Assembly: GCF_001426995.1 (NCBI RefSeq)
Contig: NZ_LMFY01000001.1
Coordinates: 623,444-674,721, forward strand
DNA length: 51,278 nt
Source of the DNA: Microbacterium sp. Root553
Lineage (GTDB): Bacteria > Actinomycetota > Actinomycetes > Actinomycetales > Microbacteriaceae
Direction: 5' to 3'
Shown: positions 49,466 through 51,278 of the stretch, in pieces
Layout: every line of letters begins with the position of its first letter
How positions within the stretch are numbered: position 1 is the stretch's first letter
Position numbers and translations under genes: made by a program
Notes under the pieces: generated by a model
The model's database searches: none
What the model saw: only the letters and a program-made list of their open reading frames with translations
What the model was told of the DNA's origin: nothing

Positions 49466-51278
49466 CTACTCCGTCTGGACCATCGGCCTGCGGGAGCGCG
49501 CGATGCGCGTCGCCCCCAGGCCGAGCATCAGCAGCAGCGCCGCCAGTGCGATCCATCCGCCCTGGATCTCGCCACCCGTGGTGGCCAGGCCCGAGGCGAC
49601 GACCCGGAAGTCGGCCGAGACGCTGCCGGAGCTCGCTCCGGTCAGGGTCACGACGTGCGTCCCGAGGTCCGTCGAGGACGGGACCTTCCAGGTGAAGGTG
49701 ACCGTGCCCTGCGCATCGGCGACCTGGGTCCCCAGTGCGATCGGGTCGGACGTCATCACACCGGTGACGGTCTCGCCGGGCTGGAACCCGGTGCCCACCG
49801 CGGTCTGCAGCGCTCCGCGCTCCAGCACCGGGACCTTGATCGTGATGGCGATCCGTCCGGTCGGATCCGCTGCCGCATCCGCCGAGGCGGACGCCGCTGC
49901 CGTGGCGTCCGCAGAAGCGGATGCCGTGGCCGAGGCGGACGCATCGGCCGCCGCGGAGGCGGAGGCCGTCGCGGACGACGAGGCGTTGGCCGCTGCGGCC
50001 GCCGACGCGTTCGGGTCGGCATCGGCCGAAGCCGAGGCGTTCGCCGCGCTCGTGGAGGTCGCATCGGTCTGCGCCGCCGCCTGGGCTGCGGCCGCCGACG
50101 AGGCGTTCGCATCCGTGGTGGCCGTGGTCGAGGCATCGGTCGATGCATCGTCCGTCGCCGCGGCAGCCGCCGAGGCGTCCGCCGTCACGTCGGCCGCCGC
50201 CGACGCTGTGCTGGTCGCGTCGGCGAGTGCCGCAGCGACCGCCGCCGCCTCCACCGAGGCGTTACTGTCGTCGTCGGCCTGCGCCGATGCCGATGCGGAT
50301 GCCGAGGCGTTGGTGTTGACCTCGGCAGACGGGTCGGCCGCCGCAGAGGCGTCCGCCGAGGCGACCGCATCCGAGGAGGCATCGGTGGACGCGTTGGCGA
50401 TCGCCGCCGCGCTCGCGTTCGATGCCGCACTCGTGCTCGCGTCCGACGCCGCCGAGGCCTCAGCCGCGGTGTCCGTCGACGCATCCGCCAGGGCAGCCGC
50501 CTGCGCCGCGATCGCCGCACCGGCGTTCGCCTCGGAGGTGGCGTCCGCGGTGGCAGCCGTCGACGACGTCGCCGTCGCCGCCGACTCCGCCGCGGCCTGC
50601 GCTGCCGGGTCGGCCGCTGCCGAACCCTCGGCCGTGGCGTCCGCGAAGGCCGCAGCCTGGGCCGCCGACTCTGCGATCGCATCGGGCGGATGCCGAAGCC
50701 GCCGCGTTGGTGTTGGCCGAGGCCTCGGAAGAGGCGTTGGTCGACGAATCCGCCGTCGCCGCCGACTCCGACGATGCCGCCGAGTTCGCATCCGCCGCCG
50801 TGGAGGCATCCGCGTTCACGTCGTCCGACGCATCCGCCTGGGCCGCCGCCTGCGCCGCGACCGCCGCCGAAGCGTTGGCCGTGGAGGTGGAGGTCGTCGA
50901 TGCATCCGTCGAGGCCGCCGTGAGTGCCGCGGCCTCTGCCGCCGACTCTGCACTGGCATCCGCCGCCGCAGAGGAATCCGCCGTCGCCGCCGACTCCGAC
51001 GATGCCGCCGAGTTCGCATCCGCCGCCGTGGAGGCATCCGCGTTCACGTCGTCCGACGCATCCGCCTGCGCCGCCGCCTGCGCCGCGACCGCCGCCGAAG
51101 CGTTGGCCGTGGATGTGACGTCGGTGGATGCGGTGGTCGAGGCGTCCGTCGTCGCCGCGGCCTGAGCCGCGGACGTCGCATCGACCGTGGCCGCCGCGGA
51201 GGCGTCCGACGTCGCATCGGCCAGAGCGGCAGCCACTGCCGCCGCCTGCGCCGACGGGTCGCCGTCTGCGGTCGCGTC
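49466..51278 (-). pseudogene. Ala-rich LAxTG wall-anchored protein, frameshifted as read and cut by the right edge
   Basis: As read this gene is broken: the low-complexity Ala/Ser/Asp/Thr repeat protein is open from the right edge to about 50690, and the same composition continues in another frame down to the stop at 49466. One extra G in GGG at 50684-50686 (GG would restore ADAIAESAAQ) explains the shift; a sequencing error or a real inactivating or phase change are both possible. The C-terminal ~150 residues form an Ig-like domain (FQPGETVTG, THVVTLTGA), then the sorting signal LATTG (49574-49588), a hydrophobic helix and a basic tail, as for class E sortase substrates. The start lies beyond the window. 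The Ala-rich repeats suggest a stalk holding a surface domain off the wall. Confidence 0.8.
50746..51113. repeat. 140-base direct repeat pair in the Ala-rich gene
   Basis: Bases 50746-50885 and 50974-51113 match over 140 positions with a single mismatch and lie exactly 228 bases apart (76 codons). The offset keeps the reading frame, so the repeat can expand or shrink by recombination without breaking the protein. Confidence 0.9.

Noticed and set aside
49466..51278. Two separate genes in different frames in the Ala-rich region.
   Set aside because: Composition and repeat pattern continue exactly across a single-base shift, so one gene with a frameshift is simpler.

Overview
The window is very GC-rich DNA (roughly 70%) with dense, overlapping genes, GTG starts and strong GGAGG-type ribosome binding sites. 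Its gene families (mycosin, EccB, EccD, DUF2510, LAxTG sorting signal) point to an actinobacterium. Microbacteriaceae, perhaps Microbacterium, is the most natural guess, but that is inference.

Almost everything is on the minus strand, so transcription runs from high to low coordinates. The main feature is a ~42 kb block (1-41996) joining an ESX-like type VII secretion system (T7SS) to phosphothreonine signalling and a duplicated envelope module. Module 2 (41996 down to 26413) holds a Ser/Thr kinase, a ~1970-residue Ig-like surface protein, MoxR ATPase, DUF58, a transglutaminase-like membrane protein, a DUF5684+FHA protein, a PP2C phosphatase, and a small membrane protein with repeated D/E-x-x-T-V/I-V motifs. 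Module 1 (26261 down to 9848) repeats the theme: a ~2020-residue Ig/FN3 protein, MoxR, DUF58, transglutaminase-like protein, RDD+FHA, PP2C, FHA protein and kinase. T7SS genes follow (9848 down to 1): FHA-helix-turn-helix protein, eccD, eccB, mycP, a YbaB-like protein, an EspC-like substrate, a WxG substrate, a second FHA-helix-turn-helix protein and two DUF2510 proteins. EccC and small WXG100 proteins are not in the window. Many junctions are ATGA, GTGA or TGATG overlaps, implying translational coupling.

Working model (inference): kinases and PP2C phosphatases set the phosphorylation of acidic Thr motifs, FHA domains read them, MoxR/DUF58 and catalytically dead transglutaminase-like proteins assemble or remodel the large Ig-like proteins at the cell surface, and the T7SS exports partner substrates.

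The right part (42142-51278) is mostly ordinary: DNA-3-methyladenine glycosylase (tag), a zinc alcohol dehydrogenase, a plus-strand membrane protein ending at an 18-bp perfect hairpin, an acyl-CoA oxidase, an HTTM/DUF5819 pair, and an Ala-rich LAxTG wall-anchored protein that is frameshifted as read and runs off the right edge. No gene-free stretch exceeds about 180 bases. I saw no rRNA, tRNA, CRISPR array, insertion sequence or prophage.
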